Source: Acanthaster planci (taxonomy: Eukaryota; Echinodermata; Asteroidea; Valvatida; Acanthasteridae). Taken from it: 64,000 nucleotides of DNA. The notes beneath the pieces are model-generated. The model did no database searches. It was not told the DNA's origin and worked only from the letters and a program-made list of their open reading frames with translations. Each line of letters begins with the position of its first letter. Position 1 is the stretch's first letter. This document shows positions 60,612-64,000 of this stretch, one piece after another. A program made the translations under genes and the position numbers. The stretch is from the NCBI RefSeq assembly GCF_001949145.1, contig NW_019091408.1, positions 808,335 to 872,334 of the forward strand, written 5' to 3'.

Positions 60612-63098
60612 CTGAGACAGGAGAAAAAACAGAAACTGCTTGAATCCGAGAGGACATGCTATTTCAAACATGACGTACGGTAATCTTTCAATGAGATAAA
60701 TGAATTGAAAAAGTGACGTCAGAAATGAAACCGCAGAGACGAGGAATATGACAGTGATCGCTCATAACTGGCGTAGGCCTAATAAATGGACTACGCGGAG
60801 AAAATGTCAAAACATACCAAGACCAAATGGAATAAAAGCCTCTGGTTTCTCCACTGTCTTGCCGTCTTTGGATAGGAATCGGGAGGGGTCGAATTTCTCC
60901 GGGTCTTTCCAGCAGTTTGGATCATTCAGAGTGGCCCAAATATTAGCATACACGACTGCGTGAAATCAATGGATTAATGAATGGGGATTATTTTTGGCTA
61001 AAAGACAACCGAACCCAATTAGTTTGAATCAGTTTATTTGGTCCATTGATTCTCTTTCTTGTATCTTAGAAAGCATAGGCTACGTGGCTACAAAAAAGTA
61101 GGTTCAGCAGGTTAAGCTTTGTGATTCAGAAGTAATATTCTCTACACATGTTTATGCATTCACATGCTCTTCAAATGCACTCCGCTGAAATAGGTCACAG
61201 CACTGGAATAAAAGTGTTATGTCAGACATGCGAAAACCCTCCACGCGACAGCATCCACCATTGGCTGAATAGTCGCTTGGACAACAACTTTTATTCCGCC
61301 GATTAGCAGTTCATATCGTCAATAACTCACCCCCCCCAAAAAAAAGGACCCATCACAGATAAAGCTTCGAGAATGACGAGGCGCAAAATACAATGTACTT
61401 GATAAATCAAACTCAAAGCATACTTGTGTTCGCTGGCAAAGTATATCCCATTAACGTGGTCTCTTGTCGCGTCTCATGCGGTATTGCGATGGGTGCTACG
61501 GGGCGGACGCGTTGCGTCTCCATCAACACGGCGTTCGTGTATGGCATTTGCTTTCGGTCTTCGAACGTAGGCTGCCGGTCGGATCCGATGACATCATCGA
61601 TTTCCTTTTGCACCTACAATCAAAAGTCCAGAGATAACATTAATTTAACTTTGAAAATATTTTGTGAAGCTTTCAACACCTCTTTTCACACGAATGACAA
61701 CCATTTGACATCCCTTTTATTTTATTTTATTAAAGGTTCCCCCTTAAGGGGTCATGAGATGAATGCGATGACTGTAAATTCGAGCAACTTTCTACACCTC
61801 TTAAAACCTACTTTATACATCCCTTTTCGGCTATTGAACGAGTATGCAATTGTCATTTAAAAACGACCTTGCTTTATGAACAACCGAGTTTGCTGTTGTT
61901 ACGATGTCAATCTAGGAAGATCTGTTCATGCATGCAGGCGTCTGTTCAAACTGTACACCTGATATGTTGACTAATTAAGCAATTGGAAAGGAATGGGAGG
62001 ACTGTCACGTTCGTACATCAAGGAATCACCAAAAAGGAAAAAGAAAGAAAATTTGCAACAGCACAATATCTAAAATGCTAGCTTTTCAAAATAGCCGTAA
62101 CATTGAGGTTATCACCCAGCATGACAACACAAGGTTTGCTCATGAATATAAAAAATTACACAGGCGTAAAAGCCAAAAACATCTCCTGTATACCCCTTAA
62201 AATACGGAGACACTGAAATGACACTGTGTAGCCTTTCATCATTATGAGAGAACTTACCGAATGTTGAAAGGCATGTTCAAATTATGTATTTCAGTGCAAG
62301 TTATGAATTCAAAATGTGCTTGTTGAAAATTTCGCTCTCTAGCTTACTGTCATGTGCTGAAACAATGATGAATCAAGAAATTATTCAAAATTTCGACAGA
62401 TTTTTCCGGGCTGAGATACTTGGCTCCAAAAATAATGCTCCTTCCCGGAATGACATTACACCTTTGATCATGAGTGATTCTTTGCAGTACAGTAAAAACC
62501 AATGAACGAACAGAATGCCCATATCCAAGCAACATAAATTCTTTAAAAAATAACCTTAAATGGGATACACAGGCGTATTTTCAAGTTCTGCATTAGGCAC
62601 AAGTGTGTGTTGCAAGCAACAGAGGCCTCCGGAAAAGTACATGTAGTATAGTTATAATACAAAGATGGATCACCAGTGTCCAAATCGGAAGGAGACACAA
62701 AAGGCTTCCTGTCGATAATATGCAACTGAAAGTTTAGTTTTCATTCGTACATAAAACGGAATTGACAGTTATGATACATTAATCTGTCTAAATTAGTAAC
62801 CATAATGCCTCTTTTTCTATACCAGGGACTGGATACATTCATAACTTCATTTGCTACTCACTGATTTTTGCACATCAGGGTATAGCGCCATATATATCAA
62901 TATCCACATCAAAGTATTTGCTGTAGTGTCGGTGCCGGCAAGGAAGAGGTCATATATACCTCTCCAAAAGTTCTCTTCGGACAAGATGGGTTCTACGTCG
63001 ACACGCACCGCCCCCATCTTCTCTGATCGTTTGATTTCAAGAAGGCACATGTCAATTATGTCACGGACGTCGTTGGGATCAAATGACTCCTGGTGTTC
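60433..63098 (-). CDS. Cytochrome P450, clan 2 (CYP2-like), 3'-terminal four exons, partial
   Basis: A haem-thiolate mono-oxygenase of the ER. Minus-strand exons: 63098-62862, 61613-61424, 60955-60818 and 60611-60433 (TGA at 60435-60433). Joined phases give 247 residues, about half of a normal 500-residue P450. In order: EHQESFDPNDVRD; the oxygen-activation motif AGTDTT of helix I; PDVQKSVQKEIDDVIG; ETQR of helix K (ExxR); FDPSRF (the PERF position); and the haem loop FGLGRRICMG with the cysteine ligand. All key catalytic residues are intact and introns are GT-AG. VQKEIDDVIG and GRRICMGEALARMEMFLFF place it in clan 2; family and substrate cannot be told. The N-terminal half, with the membrane anchor, lies beyond 64000. 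The first exon's 5' edge is uncertain (63098, or 63135 if CAG|GCC is used). Confidence 0.94.
60818..60955 (-). CDS. P450 exon with the PERF-region motif
   Basis: Acceptor TTCACGCAG|TC. Reads VYANIWATLNDPNCW, then KFDPSRFLSKDG and ends AFIPFGL plus one base before CTTG|GTATGT. No long open frame shows it; it was found by joining the neighbouring exons. Confidence 0.94.
61424..61613 (-). CDS. P450 exon with the ExxR motif
   Basis: Acceptor TTGTAG|GTG; starts VQKEIDDVIGSDRQP. It carries ETQR and ends LPANT plus one base before A|GTATGC. At 190 bases it closely matches the 188-base exon 7 of vertebrate CYP2 genes, as I recall. Confidence 0.95.
62862..63098 (-). CDS. P450 exon with helix I
   Basis: Reads EHQESFDPNDVRDIIDM, then ILSEENFWRGIYDLFLAGTD and ends LYPDVQKS before the donor TCA|GTGAGT. 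Phase 0 at both ends if the acceptor is TTTCGTATCAAG|GAA. Vertebrate CYP2 genes have an intron within this interval, before the helix-I motif; here it is absent. Confidence 0.9.
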
Positions 63099-63139
63099 CT
63101 TGATACGAAACGGCAAAATAAATCGGTATGTTGGCCTGA

Positions 63140-64000
63140 AATTCCTCGTGTTACCTTTAAAGATCCAAGTCTTCTCGTATGCACTTTCTATGCAACTTTA
63201 CACTTTTCTTTAAATGTTTAACAATTTGACAGTTTTTGGATGTCACATGAATTACAAAGTACACTTGCTAGAATTGTCCGTGCTCATATGGACAACAAAA
63301 GCCGGCTATGCTGTGACGTCAATCAGGGAAAGCACTGCTCAGGTTACATGTTTTTTGAACAAATTCATGAACTCCACTTTTGCTCACTATTTCCGAGAAA
63401 GCGTTGCTCGATGACATATTGTCACAAACTCCAACAACAATGACTCGTCAAAGAAAAGGAAATTCTGAGCACCAAACCATCAAAACTTTTAGCATTTTTT
63501 CTGTGCATGAAATGAGGTTTTCTGCCTCTGCACAAAACCAGAATGTCCAAACATATCAAACAAAATTGAAAATAAAACTACGTTAAACTCATTAGTAGGG
63601 TTACAGTAAAATAGTTTTTTTTTAGGAAAAGTGGGTTTTATTCTGTCATTTCCTTTGCCGTTCGCGATGACAACTTTCGAAATGATCCACGCTATAGTTG
63701 TGATAAAGCCTACACCTTGATAATAATTCCCTAATCAGTACATGTGTGACGCAGTTCAAATGTTTACACATTCTGTCAAAATAAAGGAAGCTGGTGTAGT
63801 TTTCTTTTTTCCAACTCTTTTCAGGGTTGGGCCTTGCTTTACCCTTGAGAAGGTTTTGCATAATTTATAGAGCCCTGGCAATCCATGCTGTGTATTTAAA
63901 ATACTTTTGAAAAACGTCCTTGCAATGGACACTCGTGCTCACATTGGTCTAGAAGCAGACACTCAGTGTGCCAAAAATACCGTTTCCTTTTTAAAATTTC
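63140..64000. other. Right edge, presumed intron of the P450 gene
   Basis: No further P450 exon is recognisable up to the window end. AT-rich sequence. AGTGTGCCA occurs near 63965. Confidence 0.5.

Overview
The window is eukaryotic nuclear DNA from a draft assembly, with two N gaps (8614-8990 and 56377-56661). It holds two clear multi-exon genes with GT-AG introns, both on the minus strand, in a large amount of non-coding DNA full of short inverted-repeat elements and tandem repeats. The EXTL3 protein is very close to the vertebrate one along its whole length, and a clan-2 (CYP2-like) cytochrome P450 is present. With the many TACATGTA, TACCGGTA and AGGCCT words, this suggests a marine invertebrate deuterostome such as amphioxus, an echinoderm or a hemichordate. 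The sequence alone does not settle which.

Layout. 1-8.6 kb: a decayed C2H2 zinc-finger reading frame at the left edge, a roughly 104-bp tandem array (1.5-1.9 kb), TATA/CCAAT promoter-like patches (2.5 and 5.0 kb), and a possible first exon cut off by gap 1. 9-19.5 kb: no convincing gene; inverted repeats at 13.4 kb and 14.2-15.1 kb and paired hairpins at 16.2 kb. 19.6-28.9 kb: the complete coding sequence of EXTL3 (six coding exons, 942 codons). Its introns hold two TTAA-flanked piggyBac-like MITEs, two other inverted-repeat elements, a tRNA-derived SINE head, a perfect 26-bp x 5 tandem repeat and a cluster of TGAGTCA/TGACTCA words. 30.8-48.9 kb: a domain saturated with the palindromes TACATGTA and TACCGGTA, with a minisatellite at 41.3-41.6 kb and a second copy of one piggyBac-like MITE at 45.0-45.6 kb. 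48.6-57.7 kb: foldbacks at 48.6 and 49.2 kb, CpG-rich sequence at 50.2-50.5 kb that could be the EXTL3 5' end, MITEs at 51.3 and 57.4 kb, a roughly 176-bp tandem repeat at 53.8-54.3 kb, and TACTCG and CGACGG minisatellites. 60.4-63.1 kb: the four 3'-terminal coding exons of the P450, whose N-terminal half lies beyond the right edge.

The two genes are not functionally linked as far as can be seen: EXTL3 starts heparan sulfate chain synthesis in the Golgi, and the P450 is an ER mono-oxygenase. I see no clearly novel multi-gene system. The most unusual features are the palindrome-saturated domain upstream of EXTL3, the family of TTAA-flanked MITEs, and the 70-nt foldback at 49.2 kb.
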